A DNA stretch of 64,000 nucleotides from Caulobacter ginsengisoli. GTDB taxonomy: Bacteria > Pseudomonadota > Alphaproteobacteria > Caulobacterales > Caulobacteraceae. Where the stretch lies: positions 62,001 through 126,000 of the forward strand of contig NZ_JAUSVS010000010.1 in the NCBI RefSeq assembly GCF_030814835.1, written 5' to 3'. This document shows positions 57,228 to 64,000 of the stretch, piece after piece (the first letter of the stretch is position 1; each line of letters begins with the position of its first letter). Position numbers and translations under genes: made by a program. Under the pieces are notes generated by a model, which saw only the letters and a program-made list of their open reading frames with translations, did no database searches and was not told where the DNA came from.

Positions 57228-58484
57228 CTACTTGCGGCGACGTTTCCCGCCCTTGGGACGCGACAGCCGCACGACATTGCTGCGCTGCGCGGTCTTCGGG
57301 GCCGGGATCGAACGGCGGGCCAAGCCGAACATCGAGGCCATCGGCGCGTCCTGGACCTCGACGGTCTCGGTGTCGCCAAAGCCGTTGAAGCGGCTCGACA
57401 TGGCCACGCCATAGGCGCCCATCATGCCGATCTCGATGTAATCGCCTTCCTGCACATCGCCGGGCAGCCAGAACGGGCCCGGCATATGGTCCAGCGAATC
57501 GCAAGTCGGGCCGTAGAAGCGGTAGGGCTTCAGCTCGCCCTCGACTTCATGGGCGTCTTCGCCGTCGCCGCGGTAGAGCTTGACCGGGAAGGGCCATTTG
57601 ACGTGCGCGGCGTCGAACAGCGAGCCGTAGCTGCCGTCGTTGAGATAGAGCGCGTCACCCTTGCGCAGCTCGACCTTGGTCAGCAGCGAAGTCGATTCGG
57701 CGACCAGGGCCCGGCCGGGCTCGCACCACAGCTCGGTGGTTTCCGACACGGGCATCTCGTTGAAGCCGCGCTCGATGGCCGCGAAATAGTCGTCCATGTC
57801 CGGCGGGATCATGCCGGGATAGACGCTCGGGAAGCCGCCGCCGACATCGACCACGTCGGCGAAGACGCCGGCGCGCACGAGGCTGCGGCTGACCTGGGCC
57901 ATCGCGGCCTGGTAGGCAGTCGGGCGCATGCATTGGCTGCCGACGTGGAAGGAGACGCCCATCAGCTCCTGGGTCGCGCGGCGCGTGGCCATCAGCAGGG
58001 CAGGGGCGTGGAAGGCGTCGACGCCGAACTTGCCGGACAGCGAGAAGTTGGCCCCTTCCGCATCGACCGCCATGCGGACCATGAGGTTGAGGTCCTTGGC
58101 GCCGCCCGTGGCGTCGAGGATCTTGGCCAGCTCTTCATGCGTATCGAGGGCGAAGGTGCGGACGCCGTAATCGAAATAGGCTTCCGAGATCGCCCGCCGG
58201 CTCTTGACCGGATGCATGAAGGCCATGCGCGCGCCGGGGGCGTGCTCGGCCACGATCTTCACTTCCGGAACCGACGCGACGTCGAATCCGGTGACGCCGT
58301 TGGCGTACAAGGTCTCGATCGCCCACGGTGAAGGGTTCGCCTTCACGGCATAGAGGATCTCGCCTTTAAACTTGTCCTGGAACCAGCGCGCCGCTGCGGC
58401 TACGGCATCTCGTCGCACAAGGGCGACGGGACGTTCCGGAGACCGCTCACGGACCAGGTCCAGGGGTTTATGGTACGTGTGCAA
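57228..58484 (-). CDS. Type III (alanine-racemase-fold) ornithine/lysine decarboxylase
   Basis: A 418-residue PLP enzyme of the eukaryotic-like ODC group. YAVKANPSPWAIETLYANG near residue 46 carries the Schiff-base Lys, WCEPGRALVAEST the Glu that contacts PLP, and YFYGPTCDSLDHMPG-like CDSLD block the active-site Cys region (near 330). The reaction makes putrescine (or cadaverine) and feeds the next gene. The start is a TTG inside a TACGTG...CACGTA inverted repeat. Upstream intergenic space of 335 bases separates it from phnC. Confidence 0.9.
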   Translation of the reverse strand: MHTYHKPLDLVRERSPERPVALVRRDAVAAAARWFQDKFKGEILYAVKANPSPWAIETLYANGVTGFDVASVPEVKIVAEHAPGARMAFMHPVKSRRAISEAYFDYGVRTFALDTHEELAKILDATGGAKDLNLMVRMAVDAEGANFSLSGKFGVDAFHAPALLMATRRATQELMGVSFHVGSQCMRPTAYQAAMAQVSRSLVRAGVFADVVDVGGGFPSVYPGMIPPDMDDYFAAIERGFNEMPVSETTELWCEPGRALVAESTSLLTKVELRKGDALYLNDGSYGSLFDAAHVKWPFPVKLYRGDGEDAHEVEGELKPYRFYGPTCDSLDHMPGPFWLPGDVQEGDYIEIGMMGAYGVAMSSRFNGFGDTETVEVQDAPMASMFGLARRSIPAPKTAQRSNVVRLSRPKGGKRRRK

Positions 58485-58492
58485 TTCACGTA
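58474..58492. promoter_or_regulatory. Inverted repeat overlapping the decarboxylase start codon
   Basis: TACGTG-TGCAATT-CACGTA forms perfect 6-bp arms with the TTG start codon (58482-58484) in the spacer. A protein or an RNA structure here could block translation. It may also be chance. Confidence 0.3.
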
Positions 58493-58819
58493 ACCCCCAT
58501 AGATTGTTGAACCCAGACCGGCGTTAGCAGCGCAGATAGGACACGGGGTCCGCCGGAGCCGTGCGAAATAGGGGTCGGGGCCCCCAATGTAAAGTTTTTT
58601 TATGTGACAGTTTGTGGGCCGGGCCCGCCACATTTCGCCTCACTGGCCCTCAGCGTCATCAAACCGTCGCATGCCTCTTTCATCAGGGGCCTGCTTGTGT
58701 GCTAGAGCGCCATCGGACAGAGTGGCTTAACAGCCGTCCGTCGATGCGAAGAACACAGGTCCACCCGCCTCGCCGCTCCTGGCGGCGCGCACGCTGCAAG
58801 GGTTGTCTCCAGCAAAGCC
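58485..58819. other. Divergent intergenic region between the polyamine and phosphonate operons
   Basis: No gene is credible in these 335 bases. Both promoters must lie here. I looked for a Pho box and found only one CTGTCAC-like half (58605-58611, minus strand) without a second correctly spaced copy. An AT-rich AAAGTTTTTTT tract occurs at 58591-58601. Confidence 0.35.
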
Positions 58820-59614
58820 ATGACGTCGGAAGCCGTCCTATCCATACGCGACATCTCCAAGACCTTTGGCCAGCGCCGGGCGCTGGACAAGGTCAGCTTG
58901 AGCGTCGCCAAGGGCGAGATGATCGCCCTGATCGGGCCCTCGGGGTCCGGCAAATCCACCCTGCTGCGCTCGATCGACGGTCTGCAGACCATCGACGGCG
59001 GCGACGGCGCCATCGACGTGTTCGGCGGCAAGGTCCAGCACCGGGGCCGGGTCAGCGACAAGGTGCGCGACGCCCGCATCCGCATCGGCTTCATCGCCCA
59101 GCAGTTCAACCTGGTCGGCCGGCTGACCCTGTTCAGCAATGTGGCCCTGGGCTCGCTGGGCCGGATCGGCTTCTGGCGCGGCATGCTGGGCCAGTGGCCG
59201 GCCGAGACCAAGGCCGCGGCCATGCAGGCCCTGCACCGGGTCGGGGTCTCCGACTATGCCGGCCAGCGGGCCAACACCCTGTCGGGCGGCCAGCAGCAGC
59301 GCGGCGCCATCGCCCGGGCCCTGGTTCAGAAGGCCAAGATCATTCTGGCCGACGAGCCCGTGGCCAGCCTGGACCCCGTCTCGGCCCGCAAGGTGATGGA
59401 CATCCTGCGCGCCCTGAACCGGGAAGACGGCCTGACCGTCATCGTCACCCTGCACCAGGTCGACTACGCCCTGCGCTACTGCGACCGGGTGGTGGCGCTG
59501 AAGGCGGGCAAGATCGTCTATGACGGTCCGCCGGCGAGCCTCGGCAAGACCCAACTGATTGAAATCTACGGCCCGGAATTCGAAGACGTCTTCTGGGAAG
59601 GAGCCCCGCAATGA
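58820..59614 (+). CDS. phnC: Phosphonate-type ABC transporter ATP-binding protein
   Basis: A 264-residue ATPase. LIGPSGSGKSTLLRSI is Walker A, NTLSGGQQQRGAIARAL the ABC signature, ILADEPVASLD the Walker B, and IVTLHQVDYAL the H loop. The Q-loop region IAQQFNLVGRLTLFSNV is typical of PhnC. It energises import with the following binding protein and permease, to which it is coupled by a four-base overlap. Phosphate-related substrates (phosphonate, phosphite) cannot be separated by sequence. Confidence 0.92.
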   Translation: MTSEAVLSIRDISKTFGQRRALDKVSLSVAKGEMIALIGPSGSGKSTLLRSIDGLQTIDGGDGAIDVFGGKVQHRGRVSDKVRDARIRIGFIAQQFNLVGRLTLFSNVALGSLGRIGFWRGMLGQWPAETKAAAMQALHRVGVSDYAGQRANTLSGGQQQRGAIARALVQKAKIILADEPVASLDPVSARKVMDILRALNREDGLTVIVTLHQVDYALRYCDRVVALKAGKIVYDGPPASLGKTQLIEIYGPEFEDVFWEGAPQ

Positions 59615-60621
59615 TCCGTCGCGCCCTGCTTGGCGTCACCGCCGCCCTGTCGATCGCCGTCCTGATGGGCTGTGGCGGCGGCGAAAAGCCCGCCGCCAAG
59701 AACGAGGTGACCTTCTCGATCCTCTCCACCGAGTCTGCCCAGAACATGGAGAGCTACTGGCATCCGATCCTGCTGGACATGGAGAAGTCGACGGGCCTGA
59801 AGGTGAAGCCCTTCTTCTCCTCCAGCTACAGCGCGCTGATCGAGGCCATGCGCTTCAAGCAGACCGACCTGGGCTGGTTCTCGAACCGGTCCGGGCTGGA
59901 CGCGGTGCGCCGGTCCAACGGCGAGGTGTTCGCCCGCACCTTCGACGACTCCGGGACGGACGGCTACCGCTCGATCATCGTCGTGCGCAAGGACAGCCCG
60001 ATCACGGCGGCCGACCTGCTCAAGTGCGACAAGAAATTTACCCTGGGCATGGGTGACGTGAAGTCGACGTCCGGCAATCTGGCCCCGATGGCGCTGTTCT
60101 TCACCCCGGCGGGCATCGATCCGTCCGAGTGCTTCAAGACCGTGCTGACCGCCACCAACTACCAGGCCAACATGTTCGCGGTCGCCAATGGCAAGCTGGA
60201 TGTCGCGGTCAGCAACTCGACCGCCCTGCAGCTGAGCCTGGCGCGCGGCGACAAGCAGACCGGCATGCTCAAGGTGATCTGGCAGTCCGAGACCCTGCCG
60301 GAAGATCCCATCGTCTGGCGCAAGGACCTCGACCCGGCGGTGAAGGAGAAGCTGCGGCAGTTCTTCCTGACCTACGGCCAGGGCGACACCCCGGAAGCCG
60401 CCAAGCAGCGCGAGAACATGAAGAGGCTGAGCATCGGCGGCTTCAAACCGGCCGACGACACCCACCTGCTGTTCGTCCGCAAGATGGAGGCCGGCGAGGA
60501 GCTGGGCCTGGCGCAGAAGGCCAAGGATCCGGTCAGGGTCGCCGCCGCTCAGAAGGCGCTGGACGCCGTCAACGCCGAGGCCGCGGCCGCCGCCGCCAAG
60601 GCGCCGGGCGGGACCAACTGA
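59611..60621 (+). CDS. phnD: Phosphonate-type substrate-binding lipoprotein
   Basis: A 336-residue periplasmic binding protein with lipobox VLMGCGGG. SAQNMESYWHPILLDME and FFSSSYSALIEAMRF are PhnD-family ligand-site blocks. It starts inside the phnC stop (ATGA). An Ala-rich tail ends the protein. It delivers the ligand to the PhnE permease. Confidence 0.9.
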   Translation: MIRRALLGVTAALSIAVLMGCGGGEKPAAKNEVTFSILSTESAQNMESYWHPILLDMEKSTGLKVKPFFSSSYSALIEAMRFKQTDLGWFSNRSGLDAVRRSNGEVFARTFDDSGTDGYRSIIVVRKDSPITAADLLKCDKKFTLGMGDVKSTSGNLAPMALFFTPAGIDPSECFKTVLTATNYQANMFAVANGKLDVAVSNSTALQLSLARGDKQTGMLKVIWQSETLPEDPIVWRKDLDPAVKEKLRQFFLTYGQGDTPEAAKQRENMKRLSIGGFKPADDTHLLFVRKMEAGEELGLAQKAKDPVRVAAAQKALDAVNAEAAAAAAKAPGGTN

Positions 60622-60628
60622 GCCGGCC

Positions 60629-61465
60629 ATGACTCAGGAAACGACCGCCCTTTCTCCGCCCACCCGCTCGCTTTCGGCCCGGGGCTTCGATGTCCTGATC
60701 TGGGGCGGCCTGGCTGTCCTGCTGATCGTCAGCTTCGGACCGGCCGAAATCAACAAGTTCCCTGACCTGCTCTCCGGGTCAGGCAACATGCAGAGCTTCG
60801 CCAAGGAGTTCTTCGCGCCCTTCAACCCCATGCGCGCGGACTTCCCGGAAGCGCTGCTGACCGCCAAATGGCCGCTCTACATCGCCAAGATGTGGGAGAC
60901 GATCCAGATGGCGCTGTGGGGCACCTTCCTGGCCATCGTAGTGGCGGTGCCGCTGGGCCTGCTGGGCGCCCGTAACATCACGCCGGTGTGGATTCAGCAG
61001 CCCGTGCGCCGGGTTCTGGACCTGGTGCGGTCGATTCCCGACCTGGTGCTGGCGGTCATCTTCATCACCGCCGTGGGCCTGGGCCCCTTTGCCGGGGTGA
61101 TGGCGATGATGTTCAACACCGGCGGCGTGCTGGCCAAGCTGTTCGCCGAGGCGGTGGAATCCATCGACAAGGGTCCGGTCGAGGGCGTGCGGGCGACCGG
61201 CGCGGTGAAGCTGCAGGAAATCGCCTGGGGGGTCCTGCCGCAGGTGGCCCCGCTGTGGACCGGCTACGCCCTCTACCGCTTCGAGAGCAACAGCCGCGCC
61301 GCCACGGTGCTCGGCCTGATCGGGGCCGGCGGTATCGGCCAGGTGCTGATCGATTCCACCAACAGCTTCGCCTACGACCAGACCGGCTGCATCGTGCTGG
61401 TCATCGTGGTGGCGGTGTCGGGGATCGACCTGCTGAGCCAGGCGATCCGGACGCGGTTGCTGTAG
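60629..61465 (+). CDS. phnE: Phosphonate-type ABC transporter permease
   Basis: A 278-residue permease with about six helices. MALWGTFLAIVVAVPLGLLGA opens the transporter domain, and EAVESIDKGPVEGVRATGAVK is the cytoplasmic EAA loop that contacts PhnC. It follows phnD by seven bases. No C-P lyase gene (phnG-M) or phosphonatase follows, so the ligand might be consumed elsewhere. Confidence 0.92.
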   Translation: MTQETTALSPPTRSLSARGFDVLIWGGLAVLLIVSFGPAEINKFPDLLSGSGNMQSFAKEFFAPFNPMRADFPEALLTAKWPLYIAKMWETIQMALWGTFLAIVVAVPLGLLGARNITPVWIQQPVRRVLDLVRSIPDLVLAVIFITAVGLGPFAGVMAMMFNTGGVLAKLFAEAVESIDKGPVEGVRATGAVKLQEIAWGVLPQVAPLWTGYALYRFESNSRAATVLGLIGAGGIGQVLIDSTNSFAYDQTGCIVLVIVVAVSGIDLLSQAIRTRLL

Positions 61466-61480
61466 GGGCGGTTCGCGCCT

Positions 61481-61530
61481 CTCCTCCTCGCTTGCGAGGA
61501 GGAGCGAGGGACACGCCGAAGGCGGTGTCC
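61481..61530. repeat. Hairpins downstream of phnE (possible terminator)
   Basis: CTCCTCCTCGC-TT-GCGAGGAGGAG (61481-61504) is a perfect 11-bp stem. GGACACGCC-GAA-GGCGGTGTCC follows at 61509-61530. No T run follows, so it may be a dispersed repeat rather than an intrinsic terminator. Confidence 0.45.
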
Positions 61531-61654
61531 CACGGAGGGGGAGCCTTGCGGCGGTTCAGCCGCTGCTGCGTTCACCGGCATTCGCTGCAGGTAGGCCCTC
61601 ACCCGCTCTTCGCGCTACCGCGCTCAGAGTCGACCTCTCCCAGAGGGAGAGGAG

Positions 61655-62749
61655 TTACGCGGCGGCTTTCGGTTTCCGCCGCAACCGCGCCAGCCTTCTC
61701 AGCCGCCGCCAGAACCGGGTTTTTTCCGGCTCGGGATAGGGCTGCAGGTTCTTGACGAACTCCTCGGCGCAGCTCTTCCAGCTGTAGCCCTCGGCGAATT
61801 TGCGCACGACCGCCCGGTCCAGTTTCAGGCATTCCAGGCAGGCTTCGGCCAGACCGTCGACCTTGCCGGGCGCCAGGGCCCCCGCATTCGAACCCGGGAT
61901 GATGTCGATGGGCCCCGGGGCCGAGAAGCCGGCGACGGGGGTGCCCGCGCCCATGGCTTCCAGGATCACCAGGCCGAAGGTGTCGGTCAGCGAGGGGAAG
62001 ACGAAGACGTCGGCGCAGGCGAAATGCCGGGCCAGCTCCTCGCCGAACTTGGCGCCGGTGAACACCACTTCGGGATATTTGGCGGCCAGTTCCTCGCGCT
62101 GGGGACCGTCGCCGACGATGACCTTGGTGCCGGGCAGGTCCAGCTTGGCGAAGGCCTCGATATTCTTCTCCACGGCCACCCGGCCGACATTGAGGAAGAT
62201 CGGACGGGCCAGGTCCTTGAAGATATCGGGCTCGCGTAGTTTCGGATGGAAGAGCTCGGTGTCCACACCCCGCGACCAGGGCGAGATGTTGCGAAAGCCG
62301 TGGCTTTCCAGCTCCTCCTGCATGGTCGGGGTCGCCACCATCAGCCGGCCGGACGGCTTGTGGAACCACTTCATGTAGGCGTAGCCGGCCGCCAGGGGCA
62401 GCGGCAGGCGGGCTGAGACGTATTCCGGGAAGCGGGTGTGGTAGCTGGTGGTGAAGGGCAGCTTCCATTCCAGGCAGATGCGCCGGGCCGCCAGGCCGAT
62501 GGGCCCTTCGGTGGCGATATGGATGGCCTCGGGCTCGAAGCTCTTGAGGCGTTCCTGCACCGGCTCGTAGGCGCCGAGCGCCAGCTTGATCTCGCTGTAG
62601 GTGGGCAGGGGCACGGTGTGGAACTGCTCGGGGTGGATCACCTCGACCTCGTGACCGGCCTCGCGCATCTCGGCGACCACCCGGGTGAGGGTGCGGACCA
62701 CGCCGTTGACCTGGGGCTCCCAGGCGTCTGTAGCAATCAGTATGCGCAT
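61655..62749 (-). CDS. GT4-family glycosyltransferase
   Basis: A 364-residue GT-B enzyme. IATDAWEPQVNGVVRTLTRV near the N terminus, SYHTRFPEYVSARLPLP near 100, FLNVGRVAVEKNIEAF near 190, and the EX7E region FPSLTDTFGLVILEAMGAG near 280 show GT4. Members transfer a hexose or mannose from a nucleotide sugar to a lipid acceptor. It starts at the base where the upstream phosphatase ends (TGATG), so the two are coupled. Acceptor unknown. Confidence 0.9.
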   Translation of the reverse strand: MRILIATDAWEPQVNGVVRTLTRVVAEMREAGHEVEVIHPEQFHTVPLPTYSEIKLALGAYEPVQERLKSFEPEAIHIATEGPIGLAARRICLEWKLPFTTSYHTRFPEYVSARLPLPLAAGYAYMKWFHKPSGRLMVATPTMQEELESHGFRNISPWSRGVDTELFHPKLREPDIFKDLARPIFLNVGRVAVEKNIEAFAKLDLPGTKVIVGDGPQREELAAKYPEVVFTGAKFGEELARHFACADVFVFPSLTDTFGLVILEAMGAGTPVAGFSAPGPIDIIPGSNAGALAPGKVDGLAEACLECLKLDRAVVRKFAEGYSWKSCAEEFVKNLQPYPEPEKTRFWRRLRRLARLRRKPKAAA

Positions 62750-63567
62750 CAGGCGGCGGCGGGCTCCGCCAGGCCAGACCCGGCAGGAATTGGCATCCTG
62801 CGGTCGATGGTCGACCAGGATCGCTCCTTGGCCCAGTGCAGGATTTCCATCCGGCCGTCAGCGTGCTCGACCAGGGCCGTGCAGCTTTCCACCCAATCGC
62901 CGTCGTTCATGTAGAGGACGCCCCCGATATCGCGCATCTCGGCCTTGTGAATATGCCCGCAGACCACGCCGTCGACGCGCCGGCGGCGGGCCTCTTCAGC
63001 AATGGCCTCTTCATAGTTCTCGATGAACTGAAGCGCGTTCTTCACCTTGACCTTCAGATAGGCCGACAAACTCCAGTAGCCCAGCCCCATGCGTCGCCGA
63101 ATCCGGTTCAGCAAGGTGTTCAGCATCAGGAGGGTTCTATAGGCCCAATCGCCGACGAAGGCGAGCCAGCGGGCGTGCATCACCACCCCGTCGAACTCGT
63201 CGCCATGGGTGACCAGGAAGCGGCGGCCGTCGGCGGTCTTGTGGATGGCGTCCTTGACCACGGTGACGCCGCCGAACTTCATGCCGGCGAAGCCGCGGCC
63301 GAATTCGTCATGGTTGCCCGGCACATAGATGACCTTGGTCCCCTTGCGGGCCAGGCGCAGCACCTTCTGGACCACGTCGTTATGGGCCTGGGGCCAGAAC
63401 CAGCCGCCCTTCAGCTTCCAGCCGTCGATGATGTCGCCGACCAGATAGAGGGTCTCGCATTCGATCGACCTGATGAAGTCGAGGAGCAGTTCGGCCTGGC
63501 AGCCCTTCGTGCCCAGATGGATGTCGGAGATGAAGACGGTGCGATAGCGGCGGACCTGGTCGGTCAT
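62749..63567 (-). CDS. LpxH-like metallophosphoesterase (UDP-diacylglucosamine diphosphatase family)
   Basis: A 272-residue calcineurin-like phosphatase. VFISDIHLGTKGCQ near residue 13, LVGDIIDGWKLKGGW, VPGNHDEFGRG, VTHGDEFD and VVCGHIHKAEM bind the two metals. The layout follows LpxH-type pyrophosphatases that cut UDP from lipid A precursors; members outside LpxH also exist. Many alphaproteobacteria use LpxI instead, so the substrate is not certain. It is the first of the coupled pair with the GT4 enzyme. Confidence 0.85.
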   Translation of the reverse strand: MTDQVRRYRTVFISDIHLGTKGCQAELLLDFIRSIECETLYLVGDIIDGWKLKGGWFWPQAHNDVVQKVLRLARKGTKVIYVPGNHDEFGRGFAGMKFGGVTVVKDAIHKTADGRRFLVTHGDEFDGVVMHARWLAFVGDWAYRTLLMLNTLLNRIRRRMGLGYWSLSAYLKVKVKNALQFIENYEEAIAEEARRRRVDGVVCGHIHKAEMRDIGGVLYMNDGDWVESCTALVEHADGRMEILHWAKERSWSTIDRRMPIPAGSGLAEPAAA

Positions 63568-63657
63568 GCGCTTCCCCCAGAGGGCGCCTCCCCGGCGCGG
63601 ATGGCTCGTGCGCTAGGCTGATTGCATGTCGCTTTGATGAAACGGGGGAGGTTTGCG

Positions 63658-64000
63658 TTGCGGCGCAACATCGCGGCCCCTAAGTCGAGGGGGATGGCTG
63701 AGCCGAGAGACACGCCCAAATCGCGCCGAACCCGCGCCCGCATCCTCGACGAGGCGGTGAGTCTGATCGCCCGCTCCGGTTATCTGGTCCTGACCAACGC
63801 CGCCGTCGCCGACGCCGTGGGGATCACCCGCGGGGCCATGCTCTACCATTTCGAAACCCGCGAGGCCCTGGTGGCGGCGGTGATCGCCCACATCCAGGCC
63901 CAGCGCTCGCTGCTGTTCCGCCAGGCCACCGACAGCCTGCCGCCCGGCAACGACGTGACCGAGCACGCCATCGAGACCTACTGGGACCTGCTGCAAAGGC
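63658..64000 (+). CDS. TetR-family regulator (3' end beyond window)
   Basis: At least 114 residues are visible. RTRARILDEAVSLIARSGYL and VADAVGITRGAMLYHFETRE are the TetR helix-turn-helix. The start is either the TTG at 63658, six bases after a strong GGGGGAGG, or the in-frame ATG at 63694 with GAGG close upstream; I favour the TTG. The ligand domain is truncated. Confidence 0.85.
   Translation, partial: MRRNIAAPKSRGMAEPRDTPKSRRTRARILDEAVSLIARSGYLVLTNAAVADAVGITRGAMLYHFETREALVAAVIAHIQAQRSLLFRQATDSLPPGNDVTEHAIETYWDLLQR

Noticed and set aside
58560..58640. Pho box upstream of phnC
   Set aside because: Only one CTGTCAC-like half is present and no second half lies at the required spacing.

Overview
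The window looks like a high-GC alphaproteobacterial chromosome, most likely Caulobacterales (Caulobacter/Phenylobacterium type). It carries an integrated mobile island on the left (position 1 to about 29.6 kb) and conserved chromosomal backbone on the right (about 29.6-64 kb). The backbone has the priA / transaldolase-like / DUF484 / xerC neighbourhood, a type III ornithine decarboxylase beside a deoxyhypusine-synthase-like gene, phnCDE, zur, corA, terC and lepB, with many palindromic intergenic repeats. The island has mixed base composition, mobility genes and several genes without a recognisable function. No rRNA, tRNA or CRISPR array was seen.

Island, left to right. A gene start at the left edge is followed by a small double-glycine-leader peptide gene (352-594). 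Next comes a large VirD4/TraG-like ATPase with a nuclease-like tail (695-3370). An AT-richer catabolic-looking operon (3866-9478) encodes a Cys/Met-type PLP enzyme, a GlcG/HbpS-family protein, a ComB-family phosphatase, an L-amino-acid-oxidase-like flavoenzyme, a GntR/FCD regulator and a Rid imine deaminase. A membrane histidine kinase with a Cys-rich membrane-anchored partner, two unknown coupled genes, an XRE regulator with a clear palindromic operator, and an ArdC-type antirestriction protein follow.

The centre of the island (14910-21816) is a tightly coupled five-gene cassette: calcineurin-like phosphoesterase, a helical GASH-like protein, two GTPases of the 'double-GTPase' type (DO-GTPase2, DO-GTPase1) and a GAP1-N1 protein. 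It matches the architecture of a predicted NTP-dependent biological-conflict (defence) system. It is the best candidate here for a poorly characterised system.

The right part of the island (22364-29639) holds two large serine recombinases, a P-loop ATPase, and an XRE regulator translationally coupled to a RuvC-fold protein that lacks the first catalytic Asp. The second recombinase ends in a chromosomal-type palindrome, which places the island boundary close to 29.6 kb.

Backbone. Signalling, envelope and metabolic genes are separated by repeats: two MITE-like elements with CTAGG-CCGATCGACATTC-type ends, a perfect 31-bp inverted repeat, a perfect 27-bp inverted repeat, and several paired palindromes. 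Three convergent gene pairs share one CTAG tetranucleotide as both stop codons. The polyamine pair, the phosphonate-type transporter operon and a glycosyltransferase/metallophosphatase pair lie at the right, and a TetR gene runs off the end.
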